From NCBI GenBank assembly GCA_013287135.1, contig JABDEK010000005.1:1-64000 (forward strand): a stretch of DNA of 64,000 bases, read 5' to 3'. Below the pieces are notes generated by a model that saw nothing but the letters and a program-made list of their open reading frames with translations, ran no database searches and was not told the DNA's origin. Origin of the DNA: Acidobacteriota bacterium. GTDB lineage: Bacteria > Acidobacteriota > Terriglobia > Acidiferrales > UBA7541. Positions 18,682 to 27,685 of the stretch are shown in pieces. The stretch's first letter is position 1. Each line of letters begins with the position of its first letter. The position numbers and the translations under genes were made by a program.

Positions 18682-20616
18682 ATGTTAGCGCGGCCGCTCT
18701 CTTATGATTCAAACAGCAGCGCCATGGACCAGCCGACCAATCCGGGTAGAGGTGTCTCCGGCGCAGGTGTGCCTACGCCGCGCCATTCTCGCGGCCCAAG
18801 CGGGAGCCACGATACTGTTTTGCTCAGCGACGCCCCCGAGAATAATTTCGCCGAAACCGTAGTCGCGCCCGTAGCGCCATTCCAAGTTGCAAACCTTAGC
18901 TCCACCGCCCTTGCCGCGCTCAGCAAACGCTACGACATTTTGGGCGAAGCCGGACACGGTAGCATGGGCAACGTTTACAAAGCGCGCGACCGCGAGACCG
19001 GGGAAACCGTCGCGCTGAAATTGTTGAAACCAGAGATCGCTTCCGACCAGGCCATGATGGAGCGGTTTAAGAACGAGCTTCTTTTCGCGCGCAAGATTAC
19101 GCACAAAAATGTTTGCCGCATGCATGAATTCAATCGTGTAGGCGGCATCGCTTACACCTCGATGGAATTCGTGGAAGGCGAGAGCCTGCGATCGGTGCTC
19201 AACCGATTTGGCGGGCTGCCTCAGCGCAAGGCCGTGAATCTGGCTTTGCAAATTTGTTCAGGGTTGAAGGAAGCGCATGCGCAAGGGATCGTCCACCGGG
19301 ATTTAAAGCCCGAAAACATTATGGTGGACGCCAACGGCAACGTGAAGATCATGGATTTTGGCATCGCGCGTTCGATGGAGGCGGTAACGCGTATGACCGG
19401 ATCAATGGTCGGCACGCCGCAATACATGGCCCCCGAGCAGGTTGGCGGGAAACCAGTCGATTACCGCACCGATATTTACTCGCTGGGATTGATTTTGTAC
19501 GAAATGTTTACGGGTTCGGCGGCGTTTCAGGCCGATAATCCCGTCGCGGTTGCGCTGAAGCAAATGCAGGAAGAGGTAATTCCTCCACATCAGATCGATC
19601 CGGCAATCCCTGCATATATTGAACGAACGATCTTGAAATGCTTGTTGAAAAATCCGGTAAATCGCTTTCAGACGATCGCACAACTGGAAAACGCGCTAAA
19701 TGGGTCGGAGGGGCAGAATCCCGCTAGTGCCGCGTCGCCCGTTCGAGCGGCAAACGTGCCAAGAGTTGTAAGCGCGCCTGCCACTGCGCGCAGCGCGACA
19801 CCTTCGCTGCCGCCCGCAGCAACACAACGTAGAGGAGTTTCACCGATTGTTTGGATCCTGCTGGGCGCAGCAATGGTCTTAGGCGCGCTCGGAGTTTTGA
19901 ACGGTATCGCCAAGAAAAAAACGGCCGTAGAGATGATTCCGCCACCGGCTGCGCTTCCTGCGCCGGTCCCACCAGACTTTGCTTACGTGAGTTCGCCAGC
20001 GAAAAGCTCGGCGGCTGTTTCAAAAGTGAAGCCAGCAGACGCAGAGCCCTCCAACTCGATGTCGTCTGCCGACCCCGGCAGCGAACTTACAGTTGCGCCG
20101 TACACGAATTTCAAACCTGAGGTTGCGAAGAACAACGCAACACCGGAGCCAAAATCGGAGCGCCAGCCCCCGGAAATTTTCCCGCGCATGGAAACAGGGC
20201 CGGTCAAGAAACCCTTTAGACCGTCGCCTGGCGCGGCGGCCGCAACGCTTCGCGCCGATGCAGCCGCGAAAAACAGTAGAAAGAATCCTGCAGCAAAGAA
20301 ATCCGCGCAGCCTGCACCTTCAAATTCACCCGTTACGGGAGCTTCAACGGCGGAAACCTCGAAAGCTTCGTATTTATGGGTGGGCCGGTTCCAGCGAGAA
20401 GATCGCGCCAAAGCGGCGGAGAAGAAGATCTCTGCGTTAGGCCTGCCTGCGGCGGTGCTCCCGAAGCATGGTGACGACGGAGATTTTTACATAGTTTACA
20501 GCGGACCTTATCTGAACGAAAAAATTGCAGGTGCGATGGAACAACTCGAAGCGAAAGGTTTCTCTAACGTGCGTGCAGTACCTCTTCCGCTGGCCGATAA
20601 GAAGGCGAAACAATGA
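18682..20616 (+). CDS. Membrane Ser/Thr protein kinase with C-terminal SPOR domain
   Basis: PknB-type kinase. The kinase domain spans about residues 84-340, with VALK Lys113, HRDLKPEN Asp207, DFG 225-227 and the APE segment (MAPEQ). A single membrane helix lies at about 387-409, followed by a long Ala/Pro/Lys-rich linker and a SPOR-like domain at about 565-640. The SPOR domain probably binds denuded peptidoglycan, so the enzyme could couple cell-wall or septal state to phosphorylation. Two starts are possible (ATG 18682 or 18724). It overlaps the PP2C phosphatase gene by 4 bp and leads the kinase/phosphatase/FHA group. Confidence 0.92.
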   Translation: MLARPLSYDSNSSAMDQPTNPGRGVSGAGVPTPRHSRGPSGSHDTVLLSDAPENNFAETVVAPVAPFQVANLSSTALAALSKRYDILGEAGHGSMGNVYKARDRETGETVALKLLKPEIASDQAMMERFKNELLFARKITHKNVCRMHEFNRVGGIAYTSMEFVEGESLRSVLNRFGGLPQRKAVNLALQICSGLKEAHAQGIVHRDLKPENIMVDANGNVKIMDFGIARSMEAVTRMTGSMVGTPQYMAPEQVGGKPVDYRTDIYSLGLILYEMFTGSAAFQADNPVAVALKQMQEEVIPPHQIDPAIPAYIERTILKCLLKNPVNRFQTIAQLENALNGSEGQNPASAASPVRAANVPRVVSAPATARSATPSLPPAATQRRGVSPIVWILLGAAMVLGALGVLNGIAKKKTAVEMIPPPAALPAPVPPDFAYVSSPAKSSAAVSKVKPADAEPSNSMSSADPGSELTVAPYTNFKPEVAKNNATPEPKSERQPPEIFPRMETGPVKKPFRPSPGAAAATLRADAAAKNSRKNPAAKKSAQPAPSNSPVTGASTAETSKASYLWVGRFQREDRAKAAEKKISALGLPAAVLPKHGDDGDFYIVYSGPYLNEKIAGAMEQLEAKGFSNVRAVPLPLADKKAKQ

Positions 20617-21467
20617 CGACAATAAGCTTACAGGAGTCAGCGACGATGCAGACCGCATTCGGGGCGCGCAGCGACACCGGGCGTGCTCGCGGAAATAACG
20701 AAGATAGTTTCGCGCTCGCTCCTGAGCTGAATCTGTTCGTGCTCTCGGATGGAATGGGCGGCCTCGCAGCGGGTGAGGTCGCGAGCAAGTTGACCAGTGA
20801 AACTGTTATCGCTCATTGCCGCGAAGCGGCAGTAAATCCGTCGCTGCCGTTGAACGGAGAAGAGCTGGATGGAATGTCTGCGCATTCGAACAGATTGGCC
20901 AGCGCGATACGCACCGCAAACCGCGTGGTGTACGCGGCCGCTCAAGGCAGTGAAAAGAAACGCGGCATGGGCGCAACAGTTGTGGCTGTGTGGTTCGTGG
21001 ACGAAGTGCGTGTAAGTATCGCGCACGTTGGTGACAGCCGTATTTACGGGCTGCGTGGCGCCGATTTCGTGCAACTCACCGAAGACCATTCGTTCGTAGC
21101 GGAACAGGTCCGGCGCGGCATGATGACCAAGCACGAAGCCGAAAACAGCAATATGCAAAGCGTGTTGTTACGCGCTCTTGGTGTAGAGCCGCAAGTGCAG
21201 GTCGATGTTTCCGAAAAAGATTTGTTGGAGGGTGACACTTTGCTGCTCTGCTCGGATGGGCTGACGCGAGAGCTTTCGAACGCGCAAATTTCCGCAACGT
21301 TGGCAGAAATCGAAGATCCTCAAGAGGCGGCCGAGCGGCTGATTGAGATGGCGAACGAAGCGGGCGGCGGAGACAACATCACGGCGGTGGTTGTCCGCTA
21401 TGTGCCAAAACCGCGAGGGGCGTTCAGGCGAATCGGGAAATGGTTTAAGGGGTCCGAAAATCGGTGA
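20613..21467 (+). CDS. PP2C family Ser/Thr protein phosphatase
   Basis: Metal-dependent (PPM) phosphatase, presumably the antagonist of the upstream kinase. Motifs in order: DTGRARGNNEDSF, VLSDGMGG, VAHVGDSRIY-like AHVGDSRIYGL, LCSDGLT and GGDNITAVVV, giving the standard acidic metal ligands. The length is typical. The first ATG (20613) overlaps the kinase stop; a second ATG at 20646 has a better AGGAG and would make a protein 11 residues shorter beginning MQTAFGARSD, which fits the family better. The C-terminal tail is basic. Confidence 0.93.
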   Translation: MTTISLQESATMQTAFGARSDTGRARGNNEDSFALAPELNLFVLSDGMGGLAAGEVASKLTSETVIAHCREAAVNPSLPLNGEELDGMSAHSNRLASAIRTANRVVYAAAQGSEKKRGMGATVVAVWFVDEVRVSIAHVGDSRIYGLRGADFVQLTEDHSFVAEQVRRGMMTKHEAENSNMQSVLLRALGVEPQVQVDVSEKDLLEGDTLLLCSDGLTRELSNAQISATLAEIEDPQEAAERLIEMANEAGGGDNITAVVVRYVPKPRGAFRRIGKWFKGSENR

Positions 21468-21521
21468 CTGCGCAGCACTCGGAACTGGGTGCGCGACGAT
21501 TGAAAATCAGGAGGCGCTACC

Positions 21522-22262
21522 ATGTCAAAATTAGTTCTTAAATTCGAGAGTTCAGTATTGAAAGAAGTAGCTGTGGGGACAAAGGAAGTGAGTATCGGTC
21601 GCTCGCCAGAGTGCGGAATCGTGATCGACAACCCAGCGGTATCGAACTATCACGCGCGTGTGTTCAGCGAAGAAGGGCGCATGATGCTGGAGGATTTTGG
21701 AAGCTTGAACGGAACCTTTGTGAATGGGCAGCGCGTGAAGATGGTCACGCTGAAGCCGGGCGATTCCGTTGCCATCGGAAAACACACTATCGTTGTTACG
21801 GACTCGAGCGAAGTCAGAGGAACCGCGCCGGGCGGTTCGAATGGCAACGCCTGGCCCACAGTTCCGAAAATTAACGAAACGGTGATGCTAGATACGAAAG
21901 AGCGTCGCGAGTTTTTGCGTCAGGTGGCGGCAGCAGGAGAGAGCGCACAGGTAGCGCCGGGCCGATTGAAATTACCAACACTGCTGGTGCGCAAAGGCAA
22001 GACCGATTTGAAGGAGTACACCCTCAGCGACAAATTGACCGTCATTGGCAAATCCGCCATGGCGACGATCAAGCTGAAGGGATGGTTTGCTCCTAGAGTT
22101 GCAGCGCAGATTACTCGCCGCGAGGACAATTCGTTTTATATCGGCAAGGCTGAGAAGATTCCGACGGTGAACGGCGTTTCGATTGCGCAACCAACCAAAC
22201 TGTCGTCCGGCGACGTGGTTGAGGTTGCGGGAATCGAGCTGGAATTTATCTTCCGCGACTGA
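21522..22262 (+). CDS. FHA domain protein
   Basis: Phosphothreonine-binding FHA domain at about residues 20-95, with the canonical GRSPEC, SNYHARV and LNGTFVNG motifs. A second, weaker FHA-like beta-sandwich follows near residues 150-245 (LSDKLTVIGKSAMATI; PTVNGVSIAQPTKLSSGD) but lacks the SxxH and Arg residues, so it probably does not bind phosphate. AGGAGG precedes ATG 21522. It follows the kinase and phosphatase at a 54-bp distance and is the likely reader of the phosphorylation they set. Confidence 0.92.
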   Translation: MSKLVLKFESSVLKEVAVGTKEVSIGRSPECGIVIDNPAVSNYHARVFSEEGRMMLEDFGSLNGTFVNGQRVKMVTLKPGDSVAIGKHTIVVTDSSEVRGTAPGGSNGNAWPTVPKINETVMLDTKERREFLRQVAAAGESAQVAPGRLKLPTLLVRKGKTDLKEYTLSDKLTVIGKSAMATIKLKGWFAPRVAAQITRREDNSFYIGKAEKIPTVNGVSIAQPTKLSSGDVVEVAGIELEFIFRD

Positions 22263-22421
22263 CGCGAGGCTCGGAAACCGCTTTTTCATCTCGGGCGTTC
22301 TGTGTCGGCAACTTCAGTTACCATCCCGTTGGTACTACGGTTCTATAGGCATCACCTTCCGCGCCCGCTAAATTTAGGATGTTAAGGGCCCCTCACTGAT
22401 CGAGACTTGGGAGGTCAACCC

Positions 22422-22769
22422 ATGGCCACAGCTACACTTATCGCGCCGGAGCCGGCCGTTTCATCTCCGCCCAAATCGGGTCGGAATTTGCGACGGCGCG
22501 AGCGGCTGAAGATATCGTTGCCCCTGGAAGTCCGGCCATTCGACGCTCGATTTGCAGAGATTGCGGATGTGGGCGAGGTGCTGGACTTTACGCGCGATGG
22601 ACTCTACTTTGCGACCTGTATGCCCCATTATTTCAAGGGGATGCGGCTGCTTGTGACCTTCCCGTTTGGGGAGAAGATCTCAGCACACAAAAAGTTTCTG
22701 GGCTCTATCGTGCGGATGGAGAATCGCCCTGACGGGACCTTGGGAATTGCCGTCCGATTTCTGCTTTAA
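22422..22769 (+). CDS. PilZ-like domain protein (first of three)
   Basis: A 115-aa PilZ-type protein. RRRERLKISLPLEVR corresponds to the RxxxR c-di-GMP-binding arm, although the usual D/NxSxxG turn reads VLDFTRDGLYF, with an altered spacing. The end (GIAVRFLL) fits the barrel's last strand. The start ATG 22422 has GGGAGG seven bases upstream; the frame is open five codons further. It is a predicted c-di-GMP receptor or a degenerate relative and follows the FHA gene on the same strand. Confidence 0.8.
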   Translation: MATATLIAPEPAVSSPPKSGRNLRRRERLKISLPLEVRPFDARFAEIADVGEVLDFTRDGLYFATCMPHYFKGMRLLVTFPFGEKISAHKKFLGSIVRMENRPDGTLGIAVRFLL

Positions 22770-22862
22770 ATCGTCTTCACGTTTCCGTTTAGACATCGCG
22801 CCGGGGATAGCGCTTGTACGTCCGTCTGGCCGCAGAGACAATATTAATTAGCAGCCTAACGG

Positions 22863-22903
22863 CCGGCGCTTGGGGGAACGTAGTTCAGCCGAGCTGTCGC
22901 CGG
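22863..22903 (+). promoter_or_regulatory. Extended stem-loop in the leader of the second PilZ gene
   Basis: CCGGCG (22863-22868) pairs with CGCCGG (22898-22903). Inside it CTTGG (22869-22873) pairs with CCGAG (22889-22893), and GAAC/GTTC closes a GTA loop. This stacked hairpin ends 24 bases before ATG 22928. No T-run follows, so it is not a simple terminator. It could be an mRNA-stability or translation-control element; the role is unknown. Confidence 0.45.
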
Positions 22904-22927
22904 ACGCAGAAAGCTAAGGACACCGTG

Positions 22928-23455
22928 ATGCAAAGCTCAAGTGACAAGAAGAAGGGTCTTGGGGCTCCTTCGCCCGCAGTTCAAGAAGCCGAACGGCGCA
23001 TTGCGGAGCGCCACATGTTTACGGCTGGTGCGGAGGTTGTCGAGCTGAAGTCAGGAGCGCGCTTCTCGACACGTACGACTGACCTTGGACCGGGTGGCTG
23101 CTTCGTTGACACGACGGTTCCCTTCCCAATCGGGTCAAACGTTCGGATCACTTTGAACAAGGGCACCAAAGCATTTGCGACACCGGGCACAGTGGTTTAT
23201 TCGCAGCATGGATTGGGTATGGGCATCGCTTTCACCGAGCTGGATGCGGAGAAGCGACTGGAACTGGCGGACTGGATAGCGGGCGTTACTGTCGAGCGTC
23301 CTGCGGCACACGAAGTGGCACGCGCGCCAAAAGATTCGAATCCCAGCAAGGGTCGTGAGTTTGTGGCGCTAGTTCGGCTAGTTCGACTCATGATTGGAAA
23401 AGGCATTTTGACCGAAGCCGAAGGCGCTTCTGTCTTGCACGATCCCGTTCTGTAG
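22928..23455 (+). CDS. PilZ domain protein (second of three)
   Basis: A 175-aa protein with a PilZ domain in residues about 20-115: ERRIAERH supplies the basic arm, TDLGPGGCFVDT the D/NxSxxG-like turn (here DLGPGG), and GLGMGIAFTELD the closing strands. A C-terminal extension rich in VRLVRLMIGKGILTEAEG follows and resembles nothing I recognise. The start ATG 22928 has AAGGA seven bases upstream; an in-frame GTG directly precedes it. It is a probable c-di-GMP effector in the signalling island. Confidence 0.85.
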   Translation: MQSSSDKKKGLGAPSPAVQEAERRIAERHMFTAGAEVVELKSGARFSTRTTDLGPGGCFVDTTVPFPIGSNVRITLNKGTKAFATPGTVVYSQHGLGMGIAFTELDAEKRLELADWIAGVTVERPAAHEVARAPKDSNPSKGREFVALVRLVRLMIGKGILTEAEGASVLHDPVL

Positions 23456-23540
23456 TCACCGCGCGGTAAAAAATCCGGCCTGGCGACCTGGGGTGAAGCT
23501 CCAACCCCGCCTAAATGTTCATTTTGGGATTTTTTGACGA

Positions 23541-23558
23541 TTCCTGCCGATTCAGGAA
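23541..23558. repeat. Short inverted repeat TTCCTG-N6-CAGGAA
   Basis: A perfect 6-bp inverted repeat with a 6-bp spacer (TTCCTG at 23541, CAGGAA at 23553) in the 220-bp gap before the third PilZ gene. It is the only symmetrical element in that gap and could be an operator or a weak stem-loop; the match length is short enough to be chance. The rest of the gap shows nothing. Confidence 0.3.
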
Positions 23559-23675
23559 AGAAATGCTTAGTTCACGTCAGATTTACATTCCGTTAGTATA
23601 TTAAGTGCTTTATTTTGTTCGTCCTCCTCGCCTACGCGATGGCAATTGGAGTGCAGCCCATGACCGGGGGTATCA

Positions 23676-24017
23676 ATGGGAGAACGAAGAAAAGCAAGAC
23701 GATACGAGCTTTACCTTCCGGTACAAGTCTGCCTCCCACGCCAGCGGCCGGTTGAATTTTATACGGGCCAACTCCGCGACGTCTCACGCTCAGGTATTTT
23801 CTTCCATTCTCATATTCCACTCGATCATGGAGCCGCCCTAGAGCTAACTTTTTCGTTGCCGGCTGAGAGGGACCGCGGAACCTCGGTGTTAGTGCGTGCC
23901 AGTGCGAAGGCCTTGCGCGTGTCGGAGTTGCCTGGCGATGGCGTGCCGGTGTATGGAGTTGCAGCGACCATCGACCGGATCGATTTTGTGCGGCCGGTTG
24001 TTTCCAGCGCAGCATAA
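23676..24017 (+). CDS. PilZ domain protein (third of three)
   Basis: A compact 113-aa single PilZ domain: ERRKARRYELYLPVQV carries the RxxxR arm, LRDVSRSGIFF the D/NxSxxG turn, and VYGVAATIDRIDFV the last strand. Both c-di-GMP-binding motifs are intact, making this the strongest of the three as a true c-di-GMP receptor. It starts at ATG 23676 after a G-rich ribosome site and is followed by a strong terminator at 24061, which closes the signalling island. Confidence 0.88.
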   Translation: MGERRKARRYELYLPVQVCLPRQRPVEFYTGQLRDVSRSGIFFHSHIPLDHGAALELTFSLPAERDRGTSVLVRASAKALRVSELPGDGVPVYGVAATIDRIDFVRPVVSSAA

Positions 24018-24060
24018 TTATCGGGCGATTCAATCTACCGAAATTGATTCCTGGAAAAAG

Positions 24061-24095
24061 AAGGCGCGGTTCTTCGGAGCCGCGCCTTTTGTTTT
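24061..24095 (+). terminator. Rho-independent terminator after the PilZ gene
   Basis: AAGGCGCGG (24061-24069) pairs with CCGCGCCTT (24080-24088) around a TTCTTCGGAG loop that can close further. TTTTGTTTT follows directly. Confidence 0.85.
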
Positions 24096-24186
24096 GTCTG
24101 CACTGGCATGGGGAAAACTCCGGTCATGTAAGTGTACTTCAGACTCTACAGTGCGGTTACAATAGAAATCGTCATCGGAAGATTCC

Positions 24187-24531
24187 ATGCCCAAAGCAAG
24201 CGAAGCGCAGCGAGTGTTTGAGTTAGAGCGCGAAACCTTGTGCGCACTTTGCATACGCGGAAGCGCTAACGCGCGGCAAACTACTGTGATGCGCGAATTG
24301 TCTAATCACGTCTGGCAGGATGCCGAACACCGTGTGGTATTCGAAGCGATTCAAAGACTCAGCAGCAGCGACCCGAAACTTTTGCAAGAACAGCTCCCCG
24401 CGCAAGCTACGCGCATGGGGTTTCCGGACGTGAGCTGGGACAACTACTTCGCGCCGCAACCAGAAGCGGAAATCGATTTCGTTTCGTTGGTAGGTGAATT
24501 ACTCGCTGCGCCGAAAGAAAAGAAATCTTAA
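24187..24531 (+). CDS. Hypothetical protein, weakly DnaB-N-domain-like
   Basis: A 114-aa protein conserved in style with acidobacterial hypotheticals. LERETLCALCIRG ... WQDAEHRVVFEAIQRL resembles the N-terminal helical domain of DnaB-type helicases (an Lxx-ALL start, then H-xx-IFEAI), but no helicase follows. LLQEQLPAQATRMGFPDVSWDNYF is also a recurrent block. A GGAAG ribosome site lies five bases upstream. Function unknown. Confidence 0.7.
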   Translation: MPKASEAQRVFELERETLCALCIRGSANARQTTVMRELSNHVWQDAEHRVVFEAIQRLSSSDPKLLQEQLPAQATRMGFPDVSWDNYFAPQPEAEIDFVSLVGELLAAPKEKKS

Positions 24532-24587
24532 ACAAAAGAAGAAATACCCGTCTGAAGCTCTCTGCCCCGGCTGGCGCTCCGAATCGC

Positions 24588-25529
24588 TTATTTGCCGGTT
24601 AAGCCAAAGGCGCGGGAATGAAATTCCAGCGATACCGGAAAATGGTCCGCCACGTAATTCCAGTCGTGGCCGCCGGGATATAAATGGAATTCGTTGGGGA
24701 TGTCGCGAGAGTCGAGTAGTTCGTGGAACGCTTTCGCTCCGGCGTCGAATCCGTAGTCGTCTTCGGTGCCGCAATCGAAATATATTTTCAATCCAATCGG
24801 GCGCGCGCCACTGTTAACAATAGTGAAGGGATTGTTTTGCCTCCAGTAAGCAGCGGCGGGCGGCGAACCGAAAGCACTGCCGAGAATGCGGTTGAGGATG
24901 GCTCCCTGATAGTCCGAGGCGCTAACGGTCGGGAGAGTCGCCAACAGTGCCGCGCTATGTGCACTCACCGAACCAAATAATTGCGGGTAGCGAAGCGCAA
25001 ATCGAAACGCGCCGTAGCCCCCCATGGAAACTCCGCTCACGCCGCGATGTTCGCGACCGGCGTGAATGCGATACTGCTTCTCTATATAAGGAATGAATTC
25101 GTGAATGAAAAAATCTTCGTAGCGCACTTTTCCATCGCGCGAGTTGATATAGAAACTTCGGCCGGCATCTGGTGTGACGATTAGAAATTCGCCGATTTGC
25201 TTTTGCGACCACAGATCGTTTATTAAATCCATCCCGCCTGAATTAACCAGAATTTCCGAATTGGAGCCTAGGCCGTGAAGGAAATACAGCACCGCATAAT
25301 TTTGCTTACTGGAATCGTAACTCGGCGGAAGGAGGACGCAATATGGAACGGGGTGGCCGAGAATTTTACTCGGCATGGACCGGCATTCGCCGCGTCCGAG
25401 CGCAGCAGCTTGCGTTGTCGAGGAGATCACGCACCAGCCTGACCATAGAATTAAAAAAGAGCAGAAGACACTGGGCTTGGAAACTATTCCGCGATGGCGC
25501 GCGTGAGTTGGGTGCGCACAGCTACTCAT
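24588..25529 (-). CDS. Exported esterase, alpha/beta-hydrolase (esterase D/FrsA-like)
   Basis: Alpha/beta-hydrolase of the putative-esterase family (PF00756 type). The nucleophile elbow is GVSMGG, the acid is probably the Asp in GTEDDYGFD, and the His is in PGGHDWNY. YAVLYFLHGLGSN supplies the oxyanion region. A hydrophobic N-terminal segment (about residues 19-42) suggests export or anchoring. Its start overlaps the end of the ABC permease gene by 8 bp, so it belongs to the exporter operon. The substrate is probably a short-chain or thio-ester. Confidence 0.87.
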   Translation of the reverse strand: MSSCAHPTHARHRGIVSKPSVFCSFLILWSGWCVISSTTQAAALGRGECRSMPSKILGHPVPYCVLLPPSYDSSKQNYAVLYFLHGLGSNSEILVNSGGMDLINDLWSQKQIGEFLIVTPDAGRSFYINSRDGKVRYEDFFIHEFIPYIEKQYRIHAGREHRGVSGVSMGGYGAFRFALRYPQLFGSVSAHSAALLATLPTVSASDYQGAILNRILGSAFGSPPAAAYWRQNNPFTIVNSGARPIGLKIYFDCGTEDDYGFDAGAKAFHELLDSRDIPNEFHLYPGGHDWNYVADHFPVSLEFHSRAFGLTGK

Positions 25530-26907
25530 ACCTTAGAGCCTCGACGGGATTCAGTTTTGCGGCGCGCGACGCCGGATAAATACCAGCCGCGAGACTTACT
25601 ACGATCGAGAACGCGATGGCACTGGCCACCATCCACCAGGGCACGGAAGATAAATCGATCGGAGGGAGGTCGCGTTTGTGCAAATACACATTGGTCCCGA
25701 ATGTAAGCGCAGTACCAATCAGCCAGCCAAGTGTGACGCCGAAGATGCCGCCGAGAAGTCCCATCACGCCGGCCTCGGCGAAAAACAGCCGGCGAATATC
25801 GCGGTCCGCGGCGCCTAGAGCTTTCAGGATGCCGATTTCGCGGCGGCGTTCGAGAATCGCCATCACCAGGGTATTGACGATGCCGAGCGACGCAACCGCC
25901 AGCGCCAAGCTTCCGAAAATTCCCAGGAATAAATCGAAGACCGCAAAGACTAGCCGCAAACTTTTTGTGGCATCGAGAAGCGAAAAAGTGCCATAGCCCA
26001 TTTGCTGGATCGCGTCTTCTACACTTTTCACTTGCGAAGGACTTTTCACGCGCACCGTCAGGCTCTCGTATGTTTGTTTGGAGCTGGAGCGCCGTAACAG
26101 CCCGCGCAGGTCATTGGCTTGGGCGACGCGCAGAATTTCGGCGACTTGCATCGGAATCAGCAGCCGTCCGCGGCCAAATGACCCCACGCTTGTTGCGGGT
26201 TCGGTCTCGACAATGCCGATGATGTGGAAAGTCTTTTCGCGCGGAAGGATCGAAAATCCGGGCGATTGTCCGGTCACTTCATCGGTAGAGTTTGCAGATG
26301 GTTTGTCAGGGTCACTTTTCTTCGGACTTGGCTCGGCGGGCAACGCTTGACGCTCCGCGTAACGCAGTACGAGGTTTTTTCCGATCAACGAATCAGGCTG
26401 GTTGGAAAGATCCTTCGCGAATTCGATCTGAAGAATCGCCTCGTCGGCATCCGGGCTGGAAAAGAAATTCCCTTTCATGCCATCGAAGGCGCCTTCTGTT
26501 TTTGCCGAGGGCGGAATTCCAGCGACGGTCGTGGAGAACGGCTTGCCTTCAAATTGTATTTCGGTGGGAAAACGAATCTCTGGATAAACTTCCACGACAT
26601 TTGGGAGGGCGGCAATTTTCTGGCGCGCTTCGTCATCGAGGATCTTCGCCGGTTCTCGGGTTGCCGTTTCGGACTGTGCGGGGCGTCCGAAGCCTCGCTG
26701 ATTCGCGCGCGAACTTACAAAAACCGCGTCGAACAGGCCCGACTTCGATAGCTTTTTGTTGGCGAGCTCCTGCAATCCGACTCCCAGCGATAGCATGGCA
26801 ACGAGCGATGCGACGCCTACAGCGATGCCGAGCGTGGTGAGCGAATTCCTCAGCAACGCTTCGCGGAGGTTGCGGGCGGCTAGTTCGGTGAGGTCGCGCG
26901 TCTTCAT
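25522..26907 (-). CDS. ABC transporter permease (MacB/LolC-type)
   Basis: A 461-aa FtsX-type permease: an N-terminal membrane helix (about residues 25-45), a large periplasmic MacB-like domain (about 50-310), then three C-terminal helices including VNTLVMAILERRREIGILKALGA, the conserved FtsX coupling segment. It couples with the ATPase encoded upstream (4-bp overlap). Such pairs move lipoproteins, peptides or drugs, or drive extracytoplasmic mechanotransmission; the substrate is not evident here. No membrane-fusion protein gene is adjacent. Confidence 0.9.
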   Translation of the reverse strand: MKTRDLTELAARNLREALLRNSLTTLGIAVGVASLVAMLSLGVGLQELANKKLSKSGLFDAVFVSSRANQRGFGRPAQSETATREPAKILDDEARQKIAALPNVVEVYPEIRFPTEIQFEGKPFSTTVAGIPPSAKTEGAFDGMKGNFFSSPDADEAILQIEFAKDLSNQPDSLIGKNLVLRYAERQALPAEPSPKKSDPDKPSANSTDEVTGQSPGFSILPREKTFHIIGIVETEPATSVGSFGRGRLLIPMQVAEILRVAQANDLRGLLRRSSSKQTYESLTVRVKSPSQVKSVEDAIQQMGYGTFSLLDATKSLRLVFAVFDLFLGIFGSLALAVASLGIVNTLVMAILERRREIGILKALGAADRDIRRLFFAEAGVMGLLGGIFGVTLGWLIGTALTFGTNVYLHKRDLPPIDLSSVPWWMVASAIAFSIVVSLAAGIYPASRAAKLNPVEALRYE

Positions 26908-27611
26908 ATTTTGTTTCCGTCACTCAGCAGTTTTCCGTCTCCCATGGTGACGATGCGATGGGCATAGCGCGCCGCACGATCGCGATCGTGGGTGACCATT
27001 ACAATAGTCATGCCAAGCGATTCATTAATTTCCTGCAAGAGATGAAGGATGGCGTCGCCCGTAACGCTGTCCAGATTTCCGGTGGGCTCGTCGGCCAGCA
27101 GAATTGTGGGGCGATTTACAAGAGCGCGCGCCAGCGCGGCGCGCTGCTGTTCTCCGCCAGACAATTCACTGGGGCGATGCGTCAAGCGAGCGGACAGGCG
27201 GACGCGTTCGACAGCTTCGCGCACACGGCTGGGGCGTTCGTCGCGATCCACTTCAGCCAAACGCAGCGGGAGTTCCACATTTTCTTCCAGCGTCATGCGC
27301 GGAAGAAGATTGAACGCCTGAAAAACCATGCCGACGGTGTGGTTGCGATGTTGCGCGAGGTCTGCGGAGCTCATTTCCGCGAGATTGCGCCCGTGCGCAA
27401 AAATCGCGCCGGAAGTGGGACGATCCAGTCCCGCCATCAAATTGAGCAGAGTGGATTTTCCGGAGCCGGAACTTCCGAGCAGCGCTACGAATTCTTTTGG
27501 TCGAATGGCTACAGTGACGTCATCGACCGCATGCACCAGCGCGTCACCCATTTGATAACTTCTGGAGACCCGGTCGGTTCGGATTGCAACTTCATTGGCT
27601 GATTCCGTCAT
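26904..27611 (-). CDS. ABC transporter ATP-binding protein (MacB/LolD-type)
   Basis: A 235-aa ATPase with Walker A GSSGSGKS, the Q-loop in MVFQAFNLLP, signature LSGGEQQRAALARAL, Walker B ILLADEPTGNLD and the switch His in VTHDRD. It is the first gene of an operon with the FtsX-type permease and an esterase. LolD-group ATPases act at the inner membrane. Confidence 0.94.
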   Translation of the reverse strand: MTESANEVAIRTDRVSRSYQMGDALVHAVDDVTVAIRPKEFVALLGSSGSGKSTLLNLMAGLDRPTSGAIFAHGRNLAEMSSADLAQHRNHTVGMVFQAFNLLPRMTLEENVELPLRLAEVDRDERPSRVREAVERVRLSARLTHRPSELSGGEQQRAALARALVNRPTILLADEPTGNLDSVTGDAILHLLQEINESLGMTIVMVTHDRDRAARYAHRIVTMGDGKLLSDGNKI

Positions 27612-27685
27612 TTTCCCCGCAACATTATTAGTACGGATGGCCGCGCAGATTAGTTACTTCAATCTTCTAAGAACACGCAGGTGGG

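Noticed and set aside
22905-22927. GACGCAGAAAGCTAAGG as a c-di-GMP-I riboswitch
   Set aside because: The GGCAAACC-type core and the second receptor arm are not present, so only the stem-loop is reported.
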